Shown piece after piece: positions 1 through 9,595 of a stretch of DNA of 64,000 bases; the first letter of the stretch is position 1; each line of letters starts with the position of its first letter. The position numbers were made by a program, and so were the translations under genes. This DNA is from G965200765 sp965203865 (GTDB lineage Bacteria > Pseudomonadota > Gammaproteobacteria > Arenicellales > JAJDZL01). The DNA lies in assembly GCA_965203865.1 (NCBI GenBank), contig OZ241916.1:1178001-1242000 (forward strand). The letters run 5' to 3'. Below the pieces are notes generated by a model. The model was not told the DNA's origin. It saw nothing but the letters and a program-made list of their open reading frames with translations, and ran no database searches.

Positions 1-1078
1 CATGGCGATTTAAATAACTGGTTAATTCGACGTTGATCCAATTTGCTATGGATTTTGGCTGAGAAGGTGCTTCGGCAAGTGCCTGCTCAAAGAATTCAGC
101 GGTGGAGAAAGATTGAACGATCTGTGATGAATCATTTTCATTCAGGCCATACTGCTGCATGAATCGATTTTTCTTTGAATCCGGCAGCTCCGGCAGCTCC
201 TGACGAATTGACTCAATGAACTCGTCAGACAGTACCAAGGGGGGCAGATCAGGGTCGGGAAAATACCTGTAGTCTTGCGCATCTTCTTTTCCTCTCATTG
301 GCCGAGTTTTGTTTGATTGCGGGTCGAACTGCCGAGTTTCCTGCTTTACTGTACCGCCATTGTCAAGAACTTCAGTTTGCCGTCGAATTTCAGCTTCAAT
401 TCCCTTTTCAACAAATCGAAAAGAATTAATATTCTTCAATTCTGTGCGCGTTCCAAATTCGGTATCCCCGGGTTTCCGAAGGGAAACGTTTGCATCGCAT
501 CTCATTGACCCTTCTTGCATATTCCCATCGCAAATTTTCAGGTACGTTACAATTGCATGCAGTTTCCTCATGTAATCTCCTGCCTGTTCTGGCGAACGAA
601 TATCTGGCTCGGAAACTATTTCCAGCAAGGGAGTACCTGCCCGATTCAAGTCGATACCAGTAAAGCCTTTTATTTCGCCATGCAGTGATTTTCCGGCATC
701 TTCTTCAAGGTGCGCCCGTGTCAAACGTACAGGGTGCAATATCCCGTTTACCTGGGTGTTGATTAGGCCGCCTACAACAATTGGCAGGTCCAGCTGGCTA
801 ATTTGATAACCTTTGGGAAGGTCGGGGTAGAAGTAGTTTTTTCTCGCAAATACAGACTTTCGATTAATGGATGCGCCAACTGCCAGGCCAAATTTCACCG
901 CCATTCGAACTGCTTCAAGATTGCACACGGGCAGAATTCCGGGCAAGGCTACATCAATCAAACATGCATGAGCATTGGGTTCTGCTCCGAATTTCGTAGA
1001 GGCACCAGAAAAGATTTTGCTTTTCGTTGCGAGTTGAATATGTACTTCAAGCCCGATTACACATTCCCACTGCTTCAT
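1..1078 (-). CDS. gatB: Aspartyl/glutamyl-tRNA amidotransferase subunit B (3' end cut by window)
   Basis: GatB binds the misacylated tRNA (Glu-tRNA-Gln or Asp-tRNA-Asn) and activates the acyl group with ATP for amidation in the cytosolic GatCAB complex. The minus frame starts with ATG at 1078 and gives a protein beginning MKQWECVIGLEVHIQL, which is the GatB amino-terminal signature (GLEVH). Later stretches such as YFPDPDLPP and SMRCDANVS are also family hallmarks. About 359 codons are visible of the usual 475-480, so the C-terminal tRNA-binding tail lies outside the window. The ATG overlaps the gatA stop by four bases, which indicates translational coupling. The gene is missed if only complete ORFs are considered. 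Confidence 0.95.
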   Translation of the reverse strand, partial: MKQWECVIGLEVHIQLATKSKIFSGASTKFGAEPNAHACLIDVALPGILPVCNLEAVRMAVKFGLAVGASINRKSVFARKNYFYPDLPKGYQISQLDLPIVVGGLINTQVNGILHPVRLTRAHLEEDAGKSLHGEIKGFTGIDLNRAGTPLLEIVSEPDIRSPEQAGDYMRKLHAIVTYLKICDGNMQEGSMRCDANVSLRKPGDTEFGTRTELKNINSFRFVEKGIEAEIRRQTEVLDNGGTVKQETRQFDPQSNKTRPMRGKEDAQDYRYFPDPDLPPLVLSDEFIESIRQELPELPDSKKNRFMQQYGLNENDSSQIVQSFSTAEFFEQALAEAPSQPKSIANWINVELTSYLNRH

Positions 1079-2532
1079 AATGCATCCTTCGGGGTTTGCT
1101 TGTGAAAGTCAGTTCGCAATTGAAAGCAGTGCGCTACATGTAGCAGTCTTTCTTCGCTCATGTAAGGGCCAATAATTTGCAGTCCCACGGGAAGTTCGTC
1201 TACAAATCCTGCTGGAATTGATACAGCCGGCAACCCCGCCAAATTCACCGGGGCAGTATATACATCGTTGAGGTACATCAATACAGGGTCGTTCATTTTG
1301 GAACCGATTTTAAATGCTGTGGTGGGAGTTGTCGGCCCCATGATAAAGTCACACTTTTCAAAGGCAGCTTGAAAGTCGTCGGAAATTAAACGACGAACTT
1401 TTTGCGCTTTGACATAGTAGGCGTCATAGTAACCGTGAGACAGAACATAGGTTCCAATGATAATTCGGCGACGCACTTCAGGTCCGAATCCGCCCGCTCT
1501 TGTTTCTTGGTACATCTGGTGCAAATCAATTGAATCTTTGGCTCTATAGCCGTATCTCACCCCATCGTACCGAGATAGATTTGAAGAAGCTTCGGCAGGT
1601 GCAAGCACGTAATAGCAAGCAATGGCAGCCTGTGCGTGAGGCAATTCAATCTCAACTAAATTTGCTCCCAATGCTTCATATTGCTTCAAAGCCGATTCAA
1701 CGACCGTTGCAACGGAATTATCAAGCCCCTCGCCGAAGAATTCTTTAGGCACACCAATGGAAATTTTCTCCCATGGCTTATTTAGCATTTCGTAGCAGTT
1801 TGGCGGCGGGCAATTGATTGACGTTGAATCGCGCGGGTCAAACAATCCAATAGTATCGATTAGAATTGCCGCGTCCTTGGCAGACCGGGTGAGTACCCCT
1901 CCTTGGTCAAGAGAAGAGGCAAATGCTATCATGCCGAATCTTGACACGCGTCCGTAGCTGGGTTTCAAACCGGTAATTCCGCAAAAAGCAGCAGGTTGCC
2001 GAATGGAACCGCCGGTATCTGTCCCTGTTGCTGCCGGTACCAATCCTGCTGCAACTGCGGCTGCAGACCCGCCTGAGCTTCCACCAGGAACTCGGGAAGT
2101 ATCCCAGGGGTTTTTCACGATCGAGTAATACGAATGCTCGCTTGAAGAACCCATTGCAAACTCGTCCATGTTGGTCTTTCCCAAAGTGACCATTCCGGCA
2201 TCATTCAATAGTGAAACAACTGTAGCATCATAAGGTGATATAAAATTGTCAAGAATCTTGGAAGCGCACGTTGTTTTTTGGCCTTTGAGGCAAAAAAGGT
2301 CTTTATGGGCGATGGGCACACCGGTAAGTTTGGTTGCCAAGTTGCTGGACCGATTTTGATCTGCTGTTTTCGCTTGCTCCAGAGCTTCTTCCTTGAAAAG
2401 TGAAATAAATGTGTTTAGCGATTTGAATTTTTCGATTCGTCCGAAAAAAAATTCACAAAGCTCCAAGCTGGAGTAGCGATTTTCTTCTAGATTGCGAGAT
2501 ATTTCGGTTAATTCTGTGTTAATTTCAAGCAT
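1075..2532 (-). CDS. gatA: Aspartyl/glutamyl-tRNA amidotransferase subunit A
   Basis: This is the glutaminase/amidase subunit of GatCAB, which releases ammonia from glutamine or asparagine and passes it to GatB. The 485-residue length is normal. The amidase-signature triad is visible as Lys77 (AHKD), Ser152 (PGGSSGGS) and Ser176 (TDTGGSIRQP). It lies downstream of gatC and its stop overlaps the gatB start. A 259-base gap separates it from gatC, which is longer than usual in this operon, so it may have its own promoter or leader. Having GatCAB suggests that at least one of GlnRS or AsnRS is missing in the organism; that is inference. Confidence 0.97.
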   Translation of the reverse strand: MLEINTELTEISRNLEENRYSSLELCEFFFGRIEKFKSLNTFISLFKEEALEQAKTADQNRSSNLATKLTGVPIAHKDLFCLKGQKTTCASKILDNFISPYDATVVSLLNDAGMVTLGKTNMDEFAMGSSSEHSYYSIVKNPWDTSRVPGGSSGGSAAAVAAGLVPAATGTDTGGSIRQPAAFCGITGLKPSYGRVSRFGMIAFASSLDQGGVLTRSAKDAAILIDTIGLFDPRDSTSINCPPPNCYEMLNKPWEKISIGVPKEFFGEGLDNSVATVVESALKQYEALGANLVEIELPHAQAAIACYYVLAPAEASSNLSRYDGVRYGYRAKDSIDLHQMYQETRAGGFGPEVRRRIIIGTYVLSHGYYDAYYVKAQKVRRLISDDFQAAFEKCDFIMGPTTPTTAFKIGSKMNDPVLMYLNDVYTAPVNLAGLPAVSIPAGFVDELPVGLQIIGPYMSEERLLHVAHCFQLRTDFHKQTPKDAL

Positions 2533-2791
2533 TGATTGATGTATTGGATTGATTTAACTTAATAACGCCACAGGCAAGTACTTAGGGCAAGGCACCTGTA
2601 TGCAGGGGAAGCCGTGTTGCACGAATCTTTGTTCTATTCACAAACAATAATTTATAATTTGCATTTTTCAAATCATGAAAATCAGACCCAATTGTAATTG
2701 TAGCCAGTTTTGGCAATTTGAAATAATTGAAACTAGCACTATGCACGATGAAGGAAACAACAAGGTTGCTCAACTAACCTACCGCCGGTAT
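2533..2791. other. 259-base spacer between gatC and gatA
   Basis: The stretch is AT-rich. It contains a 63-codon minus-strand frame (2582-2773, TTG start) with no recognisable family and an unconvincing composition. I see no tRNA, strong hairpin or clear promoter. It is noted because gatC and gatA normally almost touch. Confidence 0.4.
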
Positions 2792-3079
2792 TCAGTCCAG
2801 CACCTTCGGCACCAAAAACAAATTGTTTTCGGTTTCAGGTGCCAGTTCCAGGATTTCGGCTCTTTGGTTCGGTTCAGTAACTTCATCAGATCTCAGACGA
2901 AGTTCAATCTCTCTGGGATGAGACATTGGGTCAATATTTGATGTATCTATTTCATTCATTTTTTGAATTAAATTGAAAATAGATGTCAATTCGTTCACAT
3001 ATGATGGTATTTCGGACTCGTAAATTTTCAAATGTGCCAAATCGGCTATATATTCAATGTCTTTTTTAGATATTTTCAT
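2792..3079 (-). CDS. gatC: Aspartyl/glutamyl-tRNA amidotransferase subunit C
   Basis: GatC is the small subunit that wraps around GatA and stabilises its contact with GatB. The 95-residue length fits. The start MKISKKDIEYIADLAHL is the typical first helix, and the central NIDPMSHP and LRSDEV motifs are family signatures. It is the first gene of a minus-strand gatCAB operon, divergent from mreB across 127 bases that must carry promoters for both directions. Confidence 0.95.
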   Translation of the reverse strand: MKISKKDIEYIADLAHLKIYESEIPSYVNELTSIFNLIQKMNEIDTSNIDPMSHPREIELRLRSDEVTEPNQRAEILELAPETENNLFLVPKVLD

Positions 3080-3121
3080 GGCGACTAGTTTGTTCTGTTT
3101 GGGTGTACACGCAATATCGAT

Positions 3122-3146
3122 GCTCCAAGTTTATCGCAACTTGAGC
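3122..3146. promoter_or_regulatory. Inverted repeat in the gatC/mreB divergent promoter region
   Basis: CAAGTT (3126-3131) and AACTTG (3138-3143) are perfect complements around a 6-base loop. The stem extends by GCT/AGC outside a single unpaired C. The position between two divergent operons allows either an operator or an RNA hairpin. No known regulator site was recognised. Confidence 0.4.
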
Positions 3147-3206
3147 ATTGGCGTCAGATTGGTGGCAAGTGGCAAATAAATTACAACCTATAACCGAGAG
3201 CAGTTT

Positions 3207-4259
3207 ATGAAAATTCTGCTGGACTATTTTACTGATGACCTTGCAATTGATCTTGGTACAGCAAATACACTAATATACGTAAAAGGTGACGGAATTATAC
3301 TTGATGAGCCGTCAGTAGTGGCTGTTCACACTATGGGGCATCAGAGTCGAAATAATCTGGATAGTCAAGTATTGGCAGTTGGGTCTGATGCAAAAGACAT
3401 GCTTGGCCGCACACCGGCAAATATTCGGGCAATTCGTCCACTAAAAGACGGAGTTATTGCTGATTTTCTTGTTACCGAGGTCATGCTTAAGCACTTTATT
3501 AGCAAGGTGCAACCGCGTCGGTTTTTTGTTCGCCCAAGAATTGTAATTAGTGTTCCCTGTCAGTCTACTGAAGTTGAAAGACGTGCAATTCGTGAATCTG
3601 CGCAAAGTGCTGGTGCTCGGGAGGTGTATTTGGTCGAGGAACCCATGGCAGTAGCAATTGGTATGAATTTGCCAGTTGCCGAGCCGACCGGGTCCATGGT
3701 GGTTGATATTGGCGGCGGAACAACTGAAGTTGGCATTATTTCGCTAGGGGGGCTCGTGTATTCCAGTACTGAAAGGATTGCGGGGGATTTGTTCAATCAG
3801 CTGATTCGACAATATGTTCAGGAAGAGTACAATATTTTAATTGGCGAAAGAACCGCCGAGCGTGTAAAGCATTTGATTGGTACCGCCTGGTCAGGGTCGA
3901 AATTGTTGGAAATAGAAATTCGAGGTCGGGATTATACTGGTACAGTGCGCAAGCACATCATTAAAAGTTCCGAGATTTACAACGTTCTTACGGAGCCGAT
4001 TGACAGGATTTTAATGTCGGTACGCCGAGCTTTGGAGAATTCGCCACCTGAATTAAGTGCTGATATTTGGGACAAGGGAATTCTGCTTGCCGGCGGCGGG
4101 GCGCTGTTGCGCGATATTGACCGTCGGTTCACTACAGATTTGGGAATACCGGCCATAATAGCAGAAGATCCCCTGACTTGCGTTGCTAGAGGGTGCGGCA
4201 GAGCACTTGAACAGGCTCATTTGCTCAACAAATTACTATATGAAGACCGATACCGGTAG
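3207..4259 (+). CDS. mreB: Rod shape-determining protein MreB
   Basis: MreB is the actin-like ATPase that forms membrane-bound filaments and steers lateral cell-wall synthesis. The 350 residues show the actin-fold nucleotide motifs: DLGTANTLIY near residue 16, VEEPMA around residue 143 and DIGGGTTEVGIISLGG around residue 168. It is the first gene of a plus-strand shape operon, followed by mreC after 8 bases. The protein therefore works with MreC, MreD, PBP2 and RodA encoded directly downstream. Confidence 0.98.
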   Translation: MKILLDYFTDDLAIDLGTANTLIYVKGDGIILDEPSVVAVHTMGHQSRNNLDSQVLAVGSDAKDMLGRTPANIRAIRPLKDGVIADFLVTEVMLKHFISKVQPRRFFVRPRIVISVPCQSTEVERRAIRESAQSAGAREVYLVEEPMAVAIGMNLPVAEPTGSMVVDIGGGTTEVGIISLGGLVYSSTERIAGDLFNQLIRQYVQEEYNILIGERTAERVKHLIGTAWSGSKLLEIEIRGRDYTGTVRKHIIKSSEIYNVLTEPIDRILMSVRRALENSPPELSADIWDKGILLAGGGALLRDIDRRFTTDLGIPAIIAEDPLTCVARGCGRALEQAHLLNKLLYEDRYR

Positions 4260-4267
4260 CAAGGTGT

Positions 4268-5134
4268 ATGAAAAGCACATCAAAATTGAAATTTCGTTTT
4301 TTTGTTTTCACTGTTATAGTGATAGGGTTGATGATAGTGGACTATCATTCCTCCTATCTTCATTCATTACGGTCCATGCTGTATAGCGGTACAATGCCGT
4401 TGGTCAAAGTAGCTGAAGTTCCTACCGGTGTTGCCTACTGGGTACAATTAGTTTTGCAAGACAGAAAGTTGCTTAATGAACGAAATCAAGAAGTTGAAGC
4501 TGAAAATGCACGGCTTCGCCGGAAAGTGATTGAATTGGAAGACAAGGCATTGCATGGACAATGGATTTCGGAGTTGCTAAACAGCAAGGAAGCATTGAAT
4601 GAAGAAGTGCTGCTGGCAAAACTAACTTCAATTAATTTGAATCCTTTAACACACAAGATTGTGGTCAACAGAGGAAACAATGAAGATGTATTTATTGGGC
4701 AACCTGTAGTTGATTATCGGGGAGTAATTGGACAGGTTACTGATACCACCTCGCACAATAGTGCAGTTACGTTGCTGACGGATCCAAATCACTCAATACC
4801 TGTGAGAGTTCGTCGTAACGGATTGCTGGCAGTTGCCAACGGACTTGGGAGTAGCCATATGCTTTCAGTTCCCAATATTCCGCAAAATCAAGACGTTCAG
4901 GTAGGTGATGTTCTGATAACGTCTGGACTTGGAAGACGTTTCCCATCCGGCTATCCTGTTGCCACAATAAGTTCTGTTGCCCGCGATAAAAATGCTCCGT
5001 TTCTTGAGGTGAGAGCAACGCCATTGGCAAAGATAGACCGTGGCTATGATGTACTTCTGGTTTGGTATGGAGAAAGTTATTACTCCGAAGTAAACACCGA
5101 GTATTCGATGAATGATACTGGAGCACAACGATAG
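4268..5134 (+). CDS. mreC: Rod shape-determining protein MreC
   Basis: MreC is a bitopic inner-membrane protein whose periplasmic beta domains activate PBP2 in the elongasome. The 288 residues show a short basic N-terminus, one membrane segment around residues 10-28, a coiled coil of charged residues around 65-105, and the beta-rich domain with the family stretch VVDYRGVIGQV. The last 23 bases overlap mreD, consistent with coupled translation. Confidence 0.95.
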   Translation: MKSTSKLKFRFFVFTVIVIGLMIVDYHSSYLHSLRSMLYSGTMPLVKVAEVPTGVAYWVQLVLQDRKLLNERNQEVEAENARLRRKVIELEDKALHGQWISELLNSKEALNEEVLLAKLTSINLNPLTHKIVVNRGNNEDVFIGQPVVDYRGVIGQVTDTTSHNSAVTLLTDPNHSIPVRVRRNGLLAVANGLGSSHMLSVPNIPQNQDVQVGDVLITSGLGRRFPSGYPVATISSVARDKNAPFLEVRATPLAKIDRGYDVLLVWYGESYYSEVNTEYSMNDTGAQR

Positions 5135-5609
5135 TACAAGAATTACGCATGTGACTTTCCAAGTCGCAGTTTCTGTGGCGCTTGCTACTGTGCTGATGCT
5201 GGTAGCAATGCCGGAACAGTTAATTTACTGCCGTCCCAATTTTGTAATTCTAGTGCTAATCTACTGGTCATTGCACCGACCACAGTACGTTGGCTTGACC
5301 GTGGCTTTTCTGGTCGGTTTGGTGCTGGACATAATCAATTTCACGCTGATAGGTCACTACATACTGCCGACAATCGTTGTTGTTTACATGGTAGTACGGT
5401 TTGGTTCCCGAATTCGGTCAATGTCAGTATGGATGCAAACAATCACTGTTTGGGGACTTTTGATGCTTGACTTGGGAATTTTCAAGTTGATCAATGGATT
5501 TTTCTACGATTATTTTGGTGGATTTTTCATGTGGGCGGGTCCCATAACAGGAGCTTTAATGTGGCTGCTTCTGTCTTTGTACTCTTCAAGAAAGTTTAGA
5601 AGAAAATAA
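5112..5609 (+). CDS. mreD: Rod shape-determining protein MreD
   Basis: MreD is a small polytopic membrane protein of the elongasome. The 165 residues contain about five hydrophobic segments. The sequence shows the family patterns YCRPNFVILVLIYW near the second segment and GLVLDIINFTLIGHY in the middle. Its start lies inside the 3' end of mreC, and the next gene, for PBP2, follows within about 30 bases. Confidence 0.92.
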   Translation: MILEHNDSTRITHVTFQVAVSVALATVLMLVAMPEQLIYCRPNFVILVLIYWSLHRPQYVGLTVAFLVGLVLDIINFTLIGHYILPTIVVVYMVVRFGSRIRSMSVWMQTITVWGLLMLDLGIFKLINGFFYDYFGGFFMWAGPITGALMWLLLSLYSSRKFRRK

Positions 5610-5639
5610 TGTGTCTATTTGAAATACAAGGGTAATATT

Positions 5640-7505
5640 TTGGAAAACCTCAAGGAAGCACAGACTGTCAGGTGGCGTTTGGTATTAGCAGGCACAGTAG
5701 TGGGAATTATGACGCTTGTTTTGCTGGCGCGCCTGTTTTACTTGCAAGTATATTCTTACCAAAACTTTGCTTCCCAATCGGTAGACAATAGAATCCAGGC
5801 AGTACCTGTACCGCCGGAACGCGGTTTGATATTTGATCGGAATGGAACTTTACTCGCTAGCAACCATCCGGTACACGAACTTGTAGTAGAACCATATCGA
5901 GCTTCGGATGTGAGCGGGCTGATTAACGAAATCTCTCGGATAATTGAAATTGACGGGGGCGAACTGGAGTCTTTCAACAGATCTCAAAAACGAAGTTCTG
6001 GATACAATCAACATGTGTTAAAAACCAGATTAACTGACGAAGAAATTGCCAGAATAGCAGTGCAGCGATATCAATTGAATGGTGCCAGTATCAAAGCAGA
6101 AATGCAAAGGTTTTACCCGGAAAGAGAAACCCTGTCTCATGTTCTTGGACGCGTGGGTCGGATTGACGTAAAGGACGAAGCACGCATTGACCCTGCACAA
6201 TATCGGGGGCTGAAATATATAGGCAAGTCTGGTATTGAGTTGGCTATGGAAGATTTGCTTGTTGGTGTGCCCGGCTATGAGCAAGTGGAAACAAATGCGC
6301 ATGGTCGTCAAGTTCGCCAACTATCAAGGATCTCGCCAGAGTCCGGCAAGAATATCTATTTGACTATCGACGCGAAGCTCCAGAAAATTGCCTACGATGC
6401 AATGGGAGATTATGCAGGCGCGGTTGTAGCAATGGAACCTTCTACGGGTCGAGTGCTTGCTATGGTAAGCAAGCCTTCATACGACCCCAATTTACTTGTA
6501 TCGGGTTTGACCACAAAAGAATTCCATCAGTTCTTGCGGTCGAAGGACAATCCGCTGATTAACAGGGCGATACAAGGTGTTTACCCGCCGGGTTCCACAA
6601 TCAAGGTTTTTTTGGCGCTGGCGGCGTATGAATTGGAAACCAAACCGGAGAAGGTTTTCTGCCCGGGCTACTACATAATTCCGGGAAAATCGCGCAAGTA
6701 TCGGTGCTGGAAGGAAGAAGGGCACGGTTACGTTGATGTGCTTGACGCCGTGATTCAATCTTGCGATGTGTATTTCTACAAGCTGGCGGACAAGATGGGA
6801 ATCAGTGAAATCTATTATCGCTTGTCCCGATTCGGGTTTGGCACACCAACCCATGTAGGTTTGCAGCACGAGGAGCCGGGTATTTTGCCGTCCCCGGAAT
6901 GGAAGCAGTATGCGCTTGGTGAAAAATGGTATCGAGGAGAAACTTTAAGTGTCGGTATTGGCCAAGGGTATACACTGGTAACAATTATGCAACTAGCACA
7001 AGCTGTCTCCATAATTGCCAATCGAGGTGTAAGCTATGCACCACAAGTTGTTCACAGGGTTGTGGACATAAATACGGAAGAAATTCTGGAGTTTCAGCCG
7101 AAAATGACAGGAAAAGTTGAACTCGCAAACAACCGCTACTACGATTTGATTATAGATAGCATGGTGGGTGTTTTGCACAGTGCCAAAGGGACTGCACGGC
7201 GTGTCGGCAGGGAACTGAAAAATTTTCAGGCGGCAGGCAAGACTGGAACAGTTCAAGTGATTAGCAAAACCGAAAAGGACTTGAAAGAAGAAAATATAGA
7301 AATTTCCGAAAAAATGCGACCTCAAGGAGTGTTTGTGAGTTTTGCTCCTGTTGAAAATCCGGAAATTGTAGTTGCAGTTATTGCTGAACATTCCGGTTCT
7401 GGAGGGGGTATTGCCGCATCGGTTGCACGTGATGTGATGAACTACTATGTCGTTGACCGCAAGAATTCCTCGAACCAGAGTAAATCACAACTTACGATGA
7501 ACTGA
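5640..7505 (+). CDS. mrdA: Penicillin-binding protein 2 (peptidoglycan DD-transpeptidase)
   Basis: PBP2 is the monofunctional transpeptidase of cell elongation, paired with the RodA glycosyltransferase. It has a membrane anchor near the N-terminus, a dimerisation domain opening with PPERGLIFDRNG, and a transpeptidase domain. The active-site serine is in PPGSTIK (codon at 6594, residue 319 from this start), followed by the SCD motif and AGKTGTVQ. Two in-frame TTG starts are possible, at 5619 and 5640. The second is preferred because AAGGG lies 7 bases before it, while 5619 has no good ribosome site. No in-frame ATG or GTG exists upstream before the stop at 5607. Confidence 0.95.
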   Translation: MENLKEAQTVRWRLVLAGTVVGIMTLVLLARLFYLQVYSYQNFASQSVDNRIQAVPVPPERGLIFDRNGTLLASNHPVHELVVEPYRASDVSGLINEISRIIEIDGGELESFNRSQKRSSGYNQHVLKTRLTDEEIARIAVQRYQLNGASIKAEMQRFYPERETLSHVLGRVGRIDVKDEARIDPAQYRGLKYIGKSGIELAMEDLLVGVPGYEQVETNAHGRQVRQLSRISPESGKNIYLTIDAKLQKIAYDAMGDYAGAVVAMEPSTGRVLAMVSKPSYDPNLLVSGLTTKEFHQFLRSKDNPLINRAIQGVYPPGSTIKVFLALAAYELETKPEKVFCPGYYIIPGKSRKYRCWKEEGHGYVDVLDAVIQSCDVYFYKLADKMGISEIYYRLSRFGFGTPTHVGLQHEEPGILPSPEWKQYALGEKWYRGETLSVGIGQGYTLVTIMQLAQAVSIIANRGVSYAPQVVHRVVDINTEEILEFQPKMTGKVELANNRYYDLIIDSMVGVLHSAKGTARRVGRELKNFQAAGKTGTVQVISKTEKDLKEENIEISEKMRPQGVFVSFAPVENPEIVVAVIAEHSGSGGGIAASVARDVMNYYVVDRKNSSNQSKSQLTMN

Positions 7506-7506
7506 A

Positions 7507-8583
7507 TTGATTACTGGTACAAATTTAGCCCGCAAGATTGACTTGCCAATGCTGGTAGGTGTCATCGCTGTATGTTCGGTAGGTTTGGGTATTCTGTACA
7601 GTGCTGGCGGCGAAGATATGGAACTCGTATACCGCCAAATAGTACGAATTGTCATTGCGGTTGCATTCATGCTGTTTTTTGCTCTGTTGACCAATGAACA
7701 GCTTTCCCGCATCTCGCCAATTTTCTACGTTCTTGGAGTGGGTTTGCTTTTGTTTGTTCTTGTGGCAGGCACTGTTGGCCGAGGAGCTCAGCGCTGGATA
7801 GATTTGGGCTTTCTTAAATTTCAGCCGGCAGAGTTGATGAAAATTGCTGTTCCTATGATGATTGCCTGGTTGTTAACACGTAATCCTTTATTTCGTAATG
7901 GATTTTATTATGTAATTGGCTTGATTTTAGCTATGCTCCCGGCGTATCTTGTGTATGAGCAGCCCGATTTGGGTACAGCTTTTTTAATTGCTGTTTCCGG
8001 AATTGTTGCGATATGTCTTGGAGGATTGGCTTGGCGCTGGATAATCGCAATGGGCTTGCTTGTTGTTACTTCTGTTCCAATTTTGTGGCCGTTTTTACAT
8101 TCCTATCAGCAAGCACGAGTATTGTCGTTGTTGAATCCTTGGAGCGACCCGCTAGGGTCGGGGTACCATACGATTCAGTCTACTATTGCCATAGGTTCTG
8201 GCGGTCTGGTAGGAAAGGGGTGGCTAAACGGTAGTCAGTCACAATTGGAGTTTATCCCGGAACGACAAACAGACTTTGCGTTTTCAGTTTTCGCCGAAGA
8301 ATTCGGCATTATTGGAAGCGCAATATTAATCCTGTTGTATTTGTTTGTAATTTTACGTTGCTTAGTGGTCGCCTATCAGTCTAAATCCAGATACATACAG
8401 ATTGTTGGCGGTAGTATAGGTATTGTTTTGTTTTTACATGTTTTTGTGAATATTGGCATGGTGTCCGGAATTTTGCCGGTTGTCGGTGTACCGTTGCCAC
8501 TCATCAGTTATGGAGGTACTTCAATGGTGGCATTACTAGCTGGAATAGGGATTGTTATGGGGGCAAGAGGCAGATATGATTAA
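7507..8583 (+). CDS. mrdB: Peptidoglycan glycosyltransferase RodA
   Basis: RodA is a SEDS-family glycan polymerase with about ten membrane spans that works with PBP2. Family signatures include FQPAELMKIAVPM, NPWSDPLGSGYH, FIPERQTDFAFSVFAEEFG and the C-terminal PLPLISYGGTS. The open frame starts at TTG 7507, one base after the PBP2 stop, which gives a normal 358-residue length. The first in-frame ATG (7549) would cut into the first membrane helix. No clear Shine-Dalgarno is present, so translation probably depends on coupling to mrdA. Confidence 0.95.
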   Translation: MITGTNLARKIDLPMLVGVIAVCSVGLGILYSAGGEDMELVYRQIVRIVIAVAFMLFFALLTNEQLSRISPIFYVLGVGLLLFVLVAGTVGRGAQRWIDLGFLKFQPAELMKIAVPMMIAWLLTRNPLFRNGFYYVIGLILAMLPAYLVYEQPDLGTAFLIAVSGIVAICLGGLAWRWIIAMGLLVVTSVPILWPFLHSYQQARVLSLLNPWSDPLGSGYHTIQSTIAIGSGGLVGKGWLNGSQSQLEFIPERQTDFAFSVFAEEFGIIGSAILILLYLFVILRCLVVAYQSKSRYIQIVGGSIGIVLFLHVFVNIGMVSGILPVVGVPLPLISYGGTSMVALLAGIGIVMGARGRYD

Positions 8584-9595
8584 ATTACTCAAAATCGTAG
8601 GCTTGATTCCTGTTCTGTGTTTTATGTCGACACTGATTTTGCCGGCAGAAGATTCTTTTGCTATCGATTTTTCGAAGTATCCACAAGCAAACGAGCTTGT
8701 GGACAAGATTGCATCGGAGCAGAATCTCAATCATTCGTGGGTGGAAGCAGTAATTCGAGATGCGAAATTCAAAGAGGAAATCATAGCCGCAATTACGAAA
8801 CCCGCGGAAAAATTTCCATGGTATCGCTACAGGAAAATTTTCCTGACCCAGGGGAATGTTGAGATGGGTGTTCAATTTTGGTCAAGATACAAAGACATCC
8901 TGGAGAGAGCCCAAGAAGAGTTTGGTGTAGACCCGGAAGTGATTGTTGCAATAATTGGGGTTGAGACCCGTTATGGTCGTATTACTGGCAAGCATCGAGT
9001 AATTGACAGCTTGATTACTCTTGCACTGGGATATCCAAGAAGAAGTGAATTTTTTGGAAGAGAATTGAGCGAGTTTATGCGCTTGGCGCACGATGAAGGA
9101 CTGGACCCGTTTATGATGAAAGGATCTTATGCTGGTGCTATGGGTATACCGCAGTTCATATCTAGCAGTTACCGGAACTATGCGGTTGATTTCAACAACA
9201 ATGGCAGCAGAGATTTGCTGCGAGAGCCAGACGATGCAATTGGTAGCGTGGCGAACTATCTCAAAGAACATGGCTGGGAGCTTGGCGTTCCAATCTATGA
9301 GGAAGTTAGTGTGCCAGACAGTGTCGATAATCCTAAAATTACCGAAGGACTTGCACCGGATACAACTTACGGTTTACTTCGAAACAGTGGATTGATTTTC
9401 TCTTCCGATATTCAAGTTGAGAATGAGTTGTCAGTAGGTGTGGTTCGGCTTGAATCAAACCCGGATGAATTCAATTACAGAATTGGATTTCCAAATTTTT
9501 ATGTGATTACCAAGTACAACAGAAGCCCGCTTTATGCGATGGCGGTTGCCGAGTTATCGGAACAAATTGCGTTGGCATATGCTTCGGGAGTGTAG
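8576..9595 (+). CDS. mltB: Membrane-bound lytic murein transglycosylase B
   Basis: MltB cleaves glycan strands of peptidoglycan to 1,6-anhydro-MurNAc ends. The catalytic glutamate is in GVETRYG, and the family patterns ITLALGYPRRSEFF and GSYAGAMGIPQFISSSYR follow. An upstream ATG at 8552 exists, but ATG 8576 is chosen because AGAGG stands 6-7 bases before it and because it gives a clean signal peptide (MIKLLKIVGLIPVLCF and on). There is no cysteine lipobox, so it may be periplasmic rather than a lipoprotein. It overlaps rodA by 8 bases. Confidence 0.93.
   Translation: MIKLLKIVGLIPVLCFMSTLILPAEDSFAIDFSKYPQANELVDKIASEQNLNHSWVEAVIRDAKFKEEIIAAITKPAEKFPWYRYRKIFLTQGNVEMGVQFWSRYKDILERAQEEFGVDPEVIVAIIGVETRYGRITGKHRVIDSLITLALGYPRRSEFFGRELSEFMRLAHDEGLDPFMMKGSYAGAMGIPQFISSSYRNYAVDFNNNGSRDLLREPDDAIGSVANYLKEHGWELGVPIYEEVSVPDSVDNPKITEGLAPDTTYGLLRNSGLIFSSDIQVENELSVGVVRLESNPDEFNYRIGFPNFYVITKYNRSPLYAMAVAELSEQIALAYASGV

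Noticed and set aside
2582..2773. 63-codon minus-strand frame between gatC and gatA
   Set aside because: TTG start, no recognisable family and AT-rich composition like the surrounding spacer.
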